A stretch of 64,000 nucleotides of DNA, taken from NCBI GenBank assembly GCA_027623315.1, contig JAQBYD010000001.1:94789-158788 (forward strand), given 5' to 3'. The position numbers were made by a program, and so were the translations under genes. Numbering within the stretch: the stretch's first letter is position 1; every line of letters starts with the position of its first letter. This DNA comes from Verrucomicrobiota bacterium (GTDB lineage Bacteria > Verrucomicrobiota > Kiritimatiellia > CAJWTS01). This document shows positions 39,542 through 48,421 of this stretch, one piece after another. Below the pieces are notes generated by a model. The model was not told the DNA's origin. It saw only the letters and a list, made by a program, of their open reading frames with translations, and searched no databases.

Positions 39542-41398
39542 ATGATGAAGACCTGGGCTCAAGCACTGCGTGACGATCTGAAACTCGACTGGCTCGCGGA
39601 GAGCGACCGGGCGGTGCCGTTCGGCTTGTCGGGGATATCCCGCGACGATTGGCTGGCGGACCGCTTTGAGCGGAGTGGCGACGCGATGTGGACGCTTCAA
39701 GCCCATCATCCCAACGGCCTGGAAGCCACCTGGCACATGCGAGTCTTTGGCGACACGCGCGCCGCCGAGATGTGGGGTGAGGTGACCCACCGTGGCAGCG
39801 CCGCCACCGAGCTCGTCGCCGAAGCCCTGACGCTCGACCTGGACTTGCCGCTGCGAGAGACCTTTGGCCAGCCCTGGGTGCGATCGATCAACGGCGTGCG
39901 GTTCCTGCCGAATTTTTTCCCGCCGCACGACTTCGGGTATGTCGATCGGCAACTGATCGATACGCCGCAGGTGTACACGCCGCTCGAGCTGAAGAACGAA
40001 GAGGGCGGCCGGTCATCCGGTGAGACGATCCCGGTCGTCCTGATCGCCGACGAGGCTCAGCAGCGCGGTTTCACGCTGTTCCTGGAATGGTCCGGCCTGT
40101 GGCGGATCGGGTTACGCCAGGCGCCGCGCAAGACCGGCGATCAACGTCCGACACCGCCGACGCAACTCCAGGCCGGGTTACGCGGGTTGCGATTGAACCT
40201 GCAGCCGGGCCAATCGCTTCCGTTGCCGCGTGTGCTGTTAACCGCGTTCAGCGGGAACCTCGATGCGGGCGGAAATTCGCTGCGACGCCACATTCGGCGG
40301 CACGTCACGCCGAAACTGGGCGGCCGGGAGGTCTTGCCGCCGACAAGTTTCAATCACTGGTTCGCGTTCGAAAACAACTACACGGCCGACCTGTTGAAGC
40401 CGGCGGTCGAGGCCAGTGCGGCCGCGGGGCTTGAGTATTTCTGCGTCGACGGCGGGTGGTACGTCGGTGATTTTCGAGACGGGATCGGCAACTGGAGCGT
40501 CGGCGATCCGAAGAAATTTCCCGCGGGGATCAAACCGTTCAGCGACTTCGTGCGGGCGCAGGGCCTGCTATACGGCACCTGGTTCGAGCCGGAATGGGCG
40601 CACCGCGACAGCGAGATGTGCCGGCAGCATCCGGACTGGTTCATTCCGACACTATCGGCGGGCGACCCACAGTCCGAGCACGCCGTTGCATCCTATGACA
40701 GCCAGAATTACTTGATGAATTTCGGCCTGGCGGCGGTGCGGCAGTGGTGGGTCGACCGCTTTCGACAGGCGTACGACGACTGGGGGATGCGCTGGGTGCG
40801 CTGGGACTTTAACCAGCCGCCGCGGCCCAACTGGGAGCTCGGCGTGCCGGACGGCGAGATCGGCTGGCGCCAGATCGAGCACATCAGCGGGTTGTACGAA
40901 ACGCTCGATCAGATCCTGGAGGCCTGCCCGGAGTTGCTGATCGAACAATGTGCCAGCGGCGGGCACCGGATCGATCTCGGCACGGTCCGGCGCGGACACT
41001 CGTTCTGGATGAACGATCACACGACGCAGACGGATCTCGTGCGGTTCTTACAGCACGGCTTGAACATGATCCTGCCGGGCAACTACGCAAACACCAATCT
41101 CTGCCAGGCGCGACACGATTTCAGCGCGTACGATTTCCTGTCGCACGGTGCCGGCGGATTCGGGTACAGCGGGAAGCTATGGGAAGCGCCACCGGCCGAC
41201 TTCGAGCGGTATCGCCAGGCGGTCGCGCAGTTCAAGCAATATCGGCACCTGTTGCTGGGTGATTACCATCGATCGACCGGGCAGGCGCAGCGCATGACGG
41301 ATCATGCGCGGGTCGAGTTCGCCGAGGGCGCTCAGCGGCTGGTCATGGAGTTCAACCGGCCGGGAGCGGCGCGCACGGCAACGGTCAGCATGGAGTAG
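39542..41398 (+). CDS. Alpha-galactosidase, glycoside hydrolase family 36
   Basis: 618 residues from the ATG at 39542 (or 39545). The frame is open much further upstream, but that stretch overlaps the SDR gene. It removes terminal alpha-galactose from galacto-oligosaccharides with retention. The GH36 nucleophile motif appears as RWVRWDFNQ (Asp422, cf. KWDxN) and the acid/base motif as EQCASGGHRIDLG (Asp478, cf. CxxGGxRxD). The N-terminal beta-supersandwich and the (beta/alpha)8 barrel (WFAFENNYTADLL... FCVDGGWYVGDF) are visible. No signal peptide: cytoplasmic. It closes a four-gene operon with three sugar oxidoreductases. Confidence 0.9.
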   Translation: MMKTWAQALRDDLKLDWLAESDRAVPFGLSGISRDDWLADRFERSGDAMWTLQAHHPNGLEATWHMRVFGDTRAAEMWGEVTHRGSAATELVAEALTLDLDLPLRETFGQPWVRSINGVRFLPNFFPPHDFGYVDRQLIDTPQVYTPLELKNEEGGRSSGETIPVVLIADEAQQRGFTLFLEWSGLWRIGLRQAPRKTGDQRPTPPTQLQAGLRGLRLNLQPGQSLPLPRVLLTAFSGNLDAGGNSLRRHIRRHVTPKLGGREVLPPTSFNHWFAFENNYTADLLKPAVEASAAAGLEYFCVDGGWYVGDFRDGIGNWSVGDPKKFPAGIKPFSDFVRAQGLLYGTWFEPEWAHRDSEMCRQHPDWFIPTLSAGDPQSEHAVASYDSQNYLMNFGLAAVRQWWVDRFRQAYDDWGMRWVRWDFNQPPRPNWELGVPDGEIGWRQIEHISGLYETLDQILEACPELLIEQCASGGHRIDLGTVRRGHSFWMNDHTTQTDLVRFLQHGLNMILPGNYANTNLCQARHDFSAYDFLSHGAGGFGYSGKLWEAPPADFERYRQAVAQFKQYRHLLLGDYHRSTGQAQRMTDHARVEFAEGAQRLVMEFNRPGAARTATVSME

Positions 41399-41555
41399 GG
41401 CGACGCGGTGCAGGCGCACAATGACAATGGTGATGCCGGTGGGTTCGGTGAAATGGAATATCACAGCCCGGTCGCCTGCAATCGCCTATCGCGTCAACGA
41501 ATCTGTCAGAATGCCCGGAAACTTGCGGTGTGGGTGACACATATGTCGCGGATGC

Positions 41556-43232
41556 CTACTCCGGCTCGAACGACTGTTCCCAAGTCGGCGCCAGGAAACC
41601 CGGGACACCGTGCAGCTCAAGATCCGCCTCGATGTTGACCTGCCGTGGGTTGCCGCGGCCGGAGAGCATGCGGCTGGCGCTGCCGACCTCGGTACGCAGG
41701 AACCAGATGTGATCTGCAAGGCGCGGGTCCACCGTCACCGCGATTTCGCGTCGCGCGCCACCGCGCAGCGCGATCTCCTCCTGGATGCGGTCGGGCGCCT
41801 GCACCTCGATGCGCAGGACGTGGTTCGGATCGAGCACCTGCGCCGCTACCGTGAACTGTCGCGTGCCGGCCGGGACCTTGAAGTACCAGTGGCGCACGGT
41901 TCCGGTCTCAAGCGCGAAGTGCGCGCCGCCCCCAGTGGTCGGTTGTCCGCGGATGACGATCGGCGGCGCGGGATGGGTCCACGGAAACCAGCGCCGGCCG
42001 TCACACTCGACGCGGTAGACCCCTGCGCCCGCCGCCGGGATCCGCAAACTGGTGCCCAGCGGTAAGGCCTGCTCGAGCAGGGCCTTGCCCTTCGGCCCGG
42101 TGATCCGCACCGTGACCGTCGCCTTTCGCTCCGCTGGAGCGGACAGATAGGTTTGCACACCGAATTCGATGCTTCGGTTGTCTGGGTTCGACACCCACAG
42201 CGTGTGCGGCCCGCGCCAACCGTTGTAGTCCTCGTCGCCCAGGAAGGCCGTCGGCGTGCAGTAGTAGCGCGGATACGGGTCACCGACATTGCCCTGCGCG
42301 TCCACGGTGTCGGGCTGGCGGATCACGGTGTCGTCGTAGACCAGCCCCGGCGCGTTTTGCCCGCTGCTCGGATCGAACCAGTGTTCCGGCGCGGTGGCGA
42401 AGTAGGGTGGAACTCCCTCGAGCATGACGGTCAGGTCGCTGTAGTTGTGGCTGTCGCCGTTGGTCAGCCACACGCTCCAGAAGCGTCCATCCGTGCCGGG
42501 ATCGACTTCGACCGTGCGCGTAATCGGTACCGGGGCCAGTCGTTTCGAGAAACCCTCCCGCGTGCCCGAGCTGGGACTCATATCGAGCGGCTTGCCGCCG
42601 AAAAGCGCCTCGACCCGCTGGCCACGGGGATTGACCACAAAGAACCCATAGTCCTCGCGATGGGTTTGCGTCTGGAGCACGACGTGGCGCACCTGGAATC
42701 GGCGGGTGCCCAGCGGCACGTAGAAATACCAGCGCCGCGGGGCTACCACGTGCAGCTCGAACTGCTTCGACCGTGCTCCCTCTTGCCAGTTCTGCGACTC
42801 CGCCACCATCTGATGCAGTGACGATTCAACCCATAACAGGCTGTAGCCGGTGGCCTTGACCTCCAGTTCATACACCCCCGCGGCACCGGCCGGGACGGAG
42901 ACGGTGACCGAACCTTCGCCGCCCTGCAGCGTTGCTGTGGCCGCCTGCGTGCCGTCGGGCGCCAGAACGTGGATCGGGTAGTCCGGGTCGTTCAACCCGT
43001 CGGCGGCTTCCCAGACGTGGCGGTGCACCGTGATCGTGAACGCCCGTCCGTCGGGGTTCCTGGCAAACATTCGCTGCGGGAGCTTGATGAAATGCCCGGC
43101 ATCGCCCAGCCAGGACCCGATCTCCGCCGTTTCGCCGGCTTGCGCCGACTCCTGCGCGCGGCCCGATACCGTGAAGAAGGACAGCAACAATGGAACCCAT
43201 ACCGACACCCATAGCGTTCGCTTCGTCTTCAT
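41556..43232 (-). CDS. Secreted protein with repeated beta-sandwich (pre-peptidase-like) modules
   Basis: 558 residues from the ATG at 43232 (GAGGAG 11 bases upstream; a GTG at 43244 overlaps the DUF5107 stop). A signal peptide is present (MKTKRTLWVSVWVPLLLSFFTVSGRAQ). At least three regions share a pattern like the PPC (bacterial pre-peptidase C-terminal) fold: RRWYFYVPLGTRRFQVRHVVLQ, RHWYFKVPAGTRQFTVAAQVLD and GSVTVSVPAGAAGVYELEVKA. I cannot name an enzymatic domain. It is translationally coupled to the DUF5107 gene upstream, so a role in the same extracellular carbohydrate process is inferred. Confidence 0.65.
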   Translation of the reverse strand: MKTKRTLWVSVWVPLLLSFFTVSGRAQESAQAGETAEIGSWLGDAGHFIKLPQRMFARNPDGRAFTITVHRHVWEAADGLNDPDYPIHVLAPDGTQAATATLQGGEGSVTVSVPAGAAGVYELEVKATGYSLLWVESSLHQMVAESQNWQEGARSKQFELHVVAPRRWYFYVPLGTRRFQVRHVVLQTQTHREDYGFFVVNPRGQRVEALFGGKPLDMSPSSGTREGFSKRLAPVPITRTVEVDPGTDGRFWSVWLTNGDSHNYSDLTVMLEGVPPYFATAPEHWFDPSSGQNAPGLVYDDTVIRQPDTVDAQGNVGDPYPRYYCTPTAFLGDEDYNGWRGPHTLWVSNPDNRSIEFGVQTYLSAPAERKATVTVRITGPKGKALLEQALPLGTSLRIPAAGAGVYRVECDGRRWFPWTHPAPPIVIRGQPTTGGGAHFALETGTVRHWYFKVPAGTRQFTVAAQVLDPNHVLRIEVQAPDRIQEEIALRGGARREIAVTVDPRLADHIWFLRTEVGSASRMLSGRGNPRQVNIEADLELHGVPGFLAPTWEQSFEPE

Positions 43233-43240
43233 CTCGTTAC

Positions 43241-45262
43241 TCACTCCTCTGTTTCCGGCTCATTGCGCCAGCCCAAGGTCTGCAATGCCGCCTCCAGATT
43301 CGCGGGCGGGTCGGTCTGGTCGAGCAAAGTCCTGGCAGCCGCGGCCCAGTGTTCGCGTTCGGCCGGCGCGTGTTCGGTGAATGACAGCAAATGCAGCGTC
43401 AGGGCATCAACGGGGTCGAGCTCGACGAGTCGGGTCAGCCGCGCTCTGGCTTCCTCGTGACGCGCCGTCTTGATCAGATTCGCCGCGTGCAATTGAATGA
43501 CGGTCCGGCTGCCGGGGAGCAGTCGCACCGCCGCAGCGGAGTCGCGCTGTGCCGCCTGCCAGTCACCGTCTTGTGCCGCCAGGCGGGACAACTGCAATGC
43601 GGCAATCGGGTCGCCGCCCGAGGCTTCGAAGTGGTGGCGCGCCGCCTTGCGGTCTCCCTGGCGCAGCCGGATCTCGCCCAGCAGCACCGCGGCGCGGGGT
43701 TCGCGTGCGGCGTGCGGGTCCAGCGCCGCCGCGGCCGCTTCAAGGTTGCGCGCGGCCAGTGCCGCGGTCTCGTCCGGCGTTCCGACCCTGGGCTGGCCGG
43801 GTTGGCGAAGCTGCACATCGGTGAGCAGGCTGCGTGCGAGGCCAAGGGCAAATTCGACGTTGTCCGGCTCCTTTTCGAGCAGGGCGCGGAAGGCACGCGC
43901 GCCCTGTGCACCGAAGTCCCCGTTACTGCCCGTGGGTCCGCGCCACAGGGACTGGTACTGCTCGGCTTTCAGCGCCGCGTGATAGGGTGAGGATTGCCAG
44001 AGCGGCCCGCCGGCGAAGCGCGGCTCGGGCCGCAGGCCGGGATCGGGACGCTGTTCGTAGTGCAGCACACAGCGGCCGGCGCCATCCCACACGCGCAGAT
44101 CCAGCGGCTCGCGGCCGGGCGCGCGCGCAACCGTGCCGCGCCACGGCTGGGCTGGACTCAAGTCAACAGCCTGCCGCAGCCAGTCGCCGTCGACGCTCGA
44201 CACGGTCACCACCGCGCCGGGGAGCGGACGCGCGACGCACACGCCGATGTCGAGAGCGGCGTCGCGGCGGGTCAAGTTCACCGCGCCGGTCTCGTTGGCG
44301 TAGCGGTACCCGCCGATGCCATGCGCGCCGAAGAATGCCTCATCGTACTCGCGCACCCCGAAGGCTTCCCACCACAGCATGTCCTCGTGGCTAAGCGTCG
44401 GACTGGTCCAGATTTCGGTGTAGGCGGTGGGGCCGGGCTTCTTGTCCGGCTGCGGTGGGTGACAGAACATCTTGATGCCGGGCAGGCGCGTACGGTCGAA
44501 GAGCCGGACCATGCCGTGGTCGCTGCGCGTGTAATACACGCCGTGGAAATTCTCTTCGAGGCCGATGGCGAAAATGCTGTTGTAGTTCGAGGGGATGTTG
44601 CGCCAGAAGCAGATGCCGGCGGCGTCCCATTCGGGCCAGGGCCACGGCCAGAGGTCGAGCGTGCCGTCGTTGAATCCGTGCGGCGCGACGTGCGCCGTCG
44701 GGATGATGTACTGCAGATCGTCGGCGTACCCGAAGAACATGTTCGACCAGGGCGCGAAGCCCATGGGGCGCGGATTCAGGTTCGAGTAGCGGTAGTGCGA
44801 GCGCAATACCGCCTCGCCGGGGTGCAATTGCCACCGTACCACGACGCGCTGCCGGCGCAGGGGATCCGTCCATCCGACCGTGACCGCCGCCGTACCGTCG
44901 GCATCGTGCTGCACGTGCCAGTTCCACTGGTCCATGTAATTGTTGCCATGGTGGAAGCTGGGAAAGTTGACCTCGTGCCCGCCGAGCTGCGAGCCGTAGG
45001 CGGTGTAGCGCGTGTCCGGCCATTCGATCGGCCGCACGAGGAACAGCTCCTGGCCGGCTGCCTTGTCGAACACCGAGCGCACGCGGCCGCCCAGCTCCGG
45101 CAGCAAATCAACCCGCAGGAACGCGTTCTCCATGCGGACCTGATGCAGGGACATCTCGCGCGGATTGGCGCCGCCCGCATCCACCACAGGAAAGACCTCC
45201 TCGGTTTCAACGATCTGAACCGGTGCGGCCGCGAGCAACAGGGGCAGCAGCACGAAGGCCAC
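43241..45262 (-). CDS. DUF5107-domain protein with C-terminal TPR-like region
   Basis: 673 residues, starting at a GTG at 45262. The N-terminus (AFVLLPLLLAAAP) is a hydrophobic export signal; a start further upstream is possible but has no ATG or GTG. Residues about 30-350 are a DUF5107 domain (FLRVDLLPELGGRVRSVFDK... LGGHEVNFPSFHHGNNYM), a galactose-mutarotase-like beta-sandwich related to aldose epimerases. The last 200 residues (ARNLEAAAAALDPHA... RTVIQLHAANLIKTARHEEAR) are TPR-like helical repeats. The substrate of DUF5107 is not known; sugar binding is likely. Confidence 0.8.
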   Translation of the reverse strand: MAFVLLPLLLAAAPVQIVETEEVFPVVDAGGANPREMSLHQVRMENAFLRVDLLPELGGRVRSVFDKAAGQELFLVRPIEWPDTRYTAYGSQLGGHEVNFPSFHHGNNYMDQWNWHVQHDADGTAAVTVGWTDPLRRQRVVVRWQLHPGEAVLRSHYRYSNLNPRPMGFAPWSNMFFGYADDLQYIIPTAHVAPHGFNDGTLDLWPWPWPEWDAAGICFWRNIPSNYNSIFAIGLEENFHGVYYTRSDHGMVRLFDRTRLPGIKMFCHPPQPDKKPGPTAYTEIWTSPTLSHEDMLWWEAFGVREYDEAFFGAHGIGGYRYANETGAVNLTRRDAALDIGVCVARPLPGAVVTVSSVDGDWLRQAVDLSPAQPWRGTVARAPGREPLDLRVWDGAGRCVLHYEQRPDPGLRPEPRFAGGPLWQSSPYHAALKAEQYQSLWRGPTGSNGDFGAQGARAFRALLEKEPDNVEFALGLARSLLTDVQLRQPGQPRVGTPDETAALAARNLEAAAAALDPHAAREPRAAVLLGEIRLRQGDRKAARHHFEASGGDPIAALQLSRLAAQDGDWQAAQRDSAAAVRLLPGSRTVIQLHAANLIKTARHEEARARLTRLVELDPVDALTLHLLSFTEHAPAEREHWAAAARTLLDQTDPPANLEAALQTLGWRNEPETEE

Positions 45263-45290
45263 GCAGGCGACGTGGCCGTATCTCCATATT

Positions 45291-45779
45291 CTATTCGTCG
45301 TCGTCGGGTTCCCGGTATTTCTCGTGGGCGGCGTTACGGAGCATCTTGAGCTGAGCGATCAGCGTGGCGGCTTGCTTGAGGTCGTCTTTCTTGAGTGCGT
45401 CCAAGAGTTTCTGGGCCGTCGTGGCTGCGGCTGTGATGTCTTTCTTGAAGGCCGCGTTCATGGCGGCCTGCTCCTCGTCGCCCAGTGCCTCGGCGCGCGC
45501 CGGAGTCAGTTGCGTGGCGGCGGCGAGGTTCGTGTGAAGCGTTTCGGCCCATTTGAGGTATAGAGGCGTAGCGGCCAGATCGGGAGCCTTGCGAAACGCC
45601 TGTAAGAGATGGCCGTAGCTATCTCCGATCGCCTCCATTTTTTCGTGCAGCGGGCTATGGTCATCACTGTCGCTGCTCTCGTCATCCGCGGCAAGCGCCG
45701 GGGCGACGAGGCAGACGGCGAGCAGGATTCCAAGGGTGGCGGATGCGCGAGGTGAAGCGTGGAGTTCCGACGTTGTCAT
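45291..45779 (-). CDS. Cytochrome b562-like periplasmic four-helix protein
   Basis: 162 residues from the ATG at 45779 (AGGAACCCCT upstream). A signal peptide ends at VAPALAA, then an acidic linker (DDESSDSDD). The rest resembles soluble cytochrome b562: PLHEKMEAIGDSYGHLL aligns with the first helix and supplies the Met ligand (Met48, cf. Met7), and the final QLKMLRNAAHEKYRE aligns with the last helix and supplies His152 (cf. His102). No CxxCH, so any heme would be non-covalent. It lies 28 bp before the DUF5107 gene on the same strand. Heme binding is inferred from the two conserved ligands. Confidence 0.75.
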   Translation of the reverse strand: MTTSELHASPRASATLGILLAVCLVAPALAADDESSDSDDHSPLHEKMEAIGDSYGHLLQAFRKAPDLAATPLYLKWAETLHTNLAAATQLTPARAEALGDEEQAAMNAAFKKDITAAATTAQKLLDALKKDDLKQAATLIAQLKMLRNAAHEKYREPDDDE

Positions 45780-45915
45780 AGGGGTTCCTTTTTTGAAGTT
45801 CAAGTTGACTGCGATTGTATCGCGGTATGGCGGCGTTGCGCAATTGCTTTCGTGGTCACGCTCGACATGGGCGCGGCGTACGGGCAAGATTTGAGAAAGA
45901 AAGGGAGTGTAATAG

Positions 45916-46578
45916 ATGACAACACAGCTACAGACCAACGAGACGATTCTCTTCATCGGGGACAGCATCACGGATTGTGGGAGGATGGACCCCAACTGGA
46001 AGCCTCACGGGTCAGGCTACGTGGGGCTCTTTGCGGACCTGCTTGCCGTTCGCGAGCCGGAGAAGGCGGTCACCGTGATCAATACGGGGATCGGTGGCCA
46101 CACGGTCGCCGATCTACGCGACCGCTGGATCGACGACGCGCTGAGCCACAAGCCCGACTGGCTCTCGGTGAAGATCGGGATCAATGACTGCCACCGGCAC
46201 CTGGAGTCACCGGACCCGAATTCGCCACAAAGTCCGGAAGCTTACGACGAAATCTATGACCGGATTCTCGATATCGCCAGGACGGAGCTGCCGGACGTGA
46301 AGCTTCTGCTGATTGATCCGTTCTATTGCAGCCTGGATCTGGATGGGAAAGTGGAGGGTTCGCATCGCGCGCGCGTGCACGATACGCTCCCGGCGTATAC
46401 CCAGACCTGCGACCGGCTGGGTGAGAAGTACAACGCACGACGCGTGAAGACGCACGACCTGTTTCACGAGCATTTCAAGCATCAGCATCCCGGCGTTTAC
46501 TTCCCCAACGAGCCAGTGCACCCCAATCGCACGGGCCACATGCTGATCGCGGAAGCCGTGTTCGACGCGTTGAGCTGA
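45916..46578 (+). CDS. SGNH/GDSL-family esterase or lipase
   Basis: 220 residues, cytoplasmic (no signal peptide). The catalytic serine block is ILFIGDSITDCGR (Ser17), the Gly and Asn blocks are NTGIGGHTVADLRDR and VKIGINDCHRH, and the last block is NEPVHPNRTGH, which supplies the catalytic His. In most relatives this block is DxxH; here the acidic position reads Glu (EPVH). Such enzymes deacetylate sugars. It is divergent from the cytochrome-like gene; AAGGGAG lies before the ATG. Confidence 0.88.
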   Translation: MTTQLQTNETILFIGDSITDCGRMDPNWKPHGSGYVGLFADLLAVREPEKAVTVINTGIGGHTVADLRDRWIDDALSHKPDWLSVKIGINDCHRHLESPDPNSPQSPEAYDEIYDRILDIARTELPDVKLLLIDPFYCSLDLDGKVEGSHRARVHDTLPAYTQTCDRLGEKYNARRVKTHDLFHEHFKHQHPGVYFPNEPVHPNRTGHMLIAEAVFDALS

Positions 46579-46580
46579 AA

Positions 46581-46608
46581 CGGGCACAGCGCGAATCGAC
46601 ACGAATCT
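46581..46608 (-). repeat. Copy 3 of the dispersed GATTCGNGTNGATTCG spacer repeat
   Basis: On the minus strand it reads GATTCGTGTCGATTCGCGCT, matching the copies at 8706-8724 and 11649-11670. It starts 3 bases after the esterase stop codon. Confidence 0.5.
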
Positions 46609-46665
46609 CCAGACGCGCAATCCGCGGCTCTATCTCCGTCTCTCGTCGTGACGGTTCGCGGATGT

Positions 46666-47451
46666 CTACGATGTTTCGGCGAGTTGGCGGCGGCCGATCT
46701 CTTTGATGCGTTCGTCGGGCCATTTCTCGAGGGGGCTGTAGCTCGGGTGACCGGGCAGGTCGTTGCACGGATTGCTGCGCGTGTTGTAGCAGCAGATCAG
46801 CGTCCAGCGCGGATCGTCGCTGTTGTTGGCGTCTGAGCGGTGCAGGGTGTTGGCGTGAAAGAAGAGTGCGGTGCCGGGCTCCATCTCGCAGTAGACCAGC
46901 TCGAGGTGTTTCGAGATCTCCTCGATGCGCTCCGGATTCGCCCCGGTCTGCGTGCCGTACGTTCCGTGGTCGACGCGGCCCAGCTTGTGCGAGCCGCGCA
47001 GAACCTGCAGGCAGCCGTTGGCCTTCGTGGCGCCATCGACCGCGATCATGCAGCTGCCCATATCCGGATAGAGGCAGCCGTTGCCGTACCAGTAGCCGTA
47101 GTCCTGGTGCCATTCCCACGCGCCGCCCACGCGCGCCTCCTTGACCATCATCTTGTAGTGATACAGGTAAACTTCGTCGTGAAGGACCGCCTCCATCGTG
47201 TCCACGATGCGGTGACAACGGACGAAGCCGTTGTAGATGTCTTCGCGGTCCGTGTCTGCCGTTAACCACAGCTTGCTCTCGCGGCCCTCGGTATCGACGG
47301 CCGCGCTGACCTTGTGCGCCTTCTCCTGGTCCGCCTTGCCGATCTTGAACAGGAGCTCCATCTGCTCGGCGTCGAAAAGTCCGCGCGCCATCAGGTACCC
47401 GTCTTCCGAAAACTGGGAGACCTGTTCCGGTGTGATCGTGAATGTGCTCAT
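46666..47451 (-). CDS. Phytanoyl-CoA dioxygenase-family protein
   Basis: 261 residues from the ATG at 47451 (AGGAGA upstream). This is a non-heme Fe(II)/2-oxoglutarate dioxygenase fold: N-terminal QFSEDGYLMARGLFDAEQ, the metal-binding HxD in WEWHQDYGYWYGNG, and the distal His and 2-oxoglutarate-binding Arg in FHANTLHRSDANNSDDPRW. PVC genomes encode many such proteins; substrates are mostly unknown. It lies 40 bp after the nucleoside phosphorylase gene and is probably co-transcribed with it. Confidence 0.88.
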   Translation of the reverse strand: MSTFTITPEQVSQFSEDGYLMARGLFDAEQMELLFKIGKADQEKAHKVSAAVDTEGRESKLWLTADTDREDIYNGFVRCHRIVDTMEAVLHDEVYLYHYKMMVKEARVGGAWEWHQDYGYWYGNGCLYPDMGSCMIAVDGATKANGCLQVLRGSHKLGRVDHGTYGTQTGANPERIEEISKHLELVYCEMEPGTALFFHANTLHRSDANNSDDPRWTLICCYNTRSNPCNDLPGHPSYSPLEKWPDERIKEIGRRQLAETS

Positions 47452-47491
47452 CTGCGGTATCTCCTTCGGGACAAGCGCCCTCCTGCTTCGT

Positions 47492-48310
47492 CTAAAGTGA
47501 TTCGATAAACCTCTCAATCAACGTGCGCATTCCGGGTATGGCGCGGGCGGCGGCGGCGGTGACGGCGTCGTGGGACAAGGCGTCCTCAGCGATTCCCGCC
47601 GCAGGATTGGTGATACAGGACACGGCGGCAACGGTCAACCCGGCACCGTTCGCGAGTATCGCCTCGGGAACGGTCGACATCCCGACGGCATCGGCTCCGA
47701 GAGCCCGAAAGGCCAGGATTTCGGCCGGGGTCTCGTAGGTGGGGCCGGTTGTCGCCAGGTATACGCCGTGGTGAAGCGTCACGGGAACGTCCTCTGCCGA
47801 GCGGGTCAATTGCGCTCGCAGGCGGGCGTCATAGACCGCTGACTGATCCGGGAAGCGCGGTCCCCAGAAATCGTCGTGTGGCCCGACCAGCGGGTTCGAG
47901 CCCAGCATATTGATGTGGTCCGTGACGGTCATCAGGTCGCCTGGTTTGAAGTCCGGACGCAGGCCGCCCGCGGCGTTGGTGAGCAGAACTGTGGATACGC
48001 CGAACCGCTTCATCAGGTAGACCGGAATGGCGAGCGGGGTCCATCCTGCGCCCTCGAACCAGTGGCGCCGGCCGCGAAAGATGAAAAGCTCTATGCCTGC
48101 GTGCATCGCCAGCGAAAGGCGGCCTGTGTGTCCGGCGACGGACGGGCTGCCCAGACCGGGGATCTCCTCGTATGCGAGCTCGTCGCGCGGGCTCAGGGCG
48201 TCGGCGATTGCACCCCAGCCCGAGCCGAGAATCAGGCCGAGCGAGGGGTGAGCATCCGGCCAGCGGGCGCGGACAAAGTCATACGCAGACTCGAGAATCG
48301 AGCGGTCCAT
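47492..48310 (-). CDS. Purine nucleoside phosphorylase (PNP-I, trimeric type)
   Basis: 272 residues from the ATG at 48310, the standard length of trimeric PNPs that split inosine, guanosine or xanthosine with phosphate. Family hallmarks: LGLILGSGWGAIADAL, the phosphate-binding GHTGRLSLAM, NAAGGLRPDFKPGDLM, TGPTYETPAEI, and the purine-binding GADAVGMSTVPEAILANG. The start was chosen for homology; an open frame extends upstream without resemblance. Purine salvage enzyme; xanthosine versus guanosine preference is not determinable. Confidence 0.9.
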   Translation of the reverse strand: MDRSILESAYDFVRARWPDAHPSLGLILGSGWGAIADALSPRDELAYEEIPGLGSPSVAGHTGRLSLAMHAGIELFIFRGRRHWFEGAGWTPLAIPVYLMKRFGVSTVLLTNAAGGLRPDFKPGDLMTVTDHINMLGSNPLVGPHDDFWGPRFPDQSAVYDARLRAQLTRSAEDVPVTLHHGVYLATTGPTYETPAEILAFRALGADAVGMSTVPEAILANGAGLTVAAVSCITNPAAGIAEDALSHDAVTAAAARAIPGMRTLIERFIESL

Positions 48311-48421
48311 GCGCAAAGTGTCGCGAAACGCGACTAGCGTGTCCAGCGCGCACTCGCAGAATCGGGCGATGAGGGCGGCATTTGCACAGCGCATCGTACG
48401 GAAAAGAGGTAAGTTCCAGAG

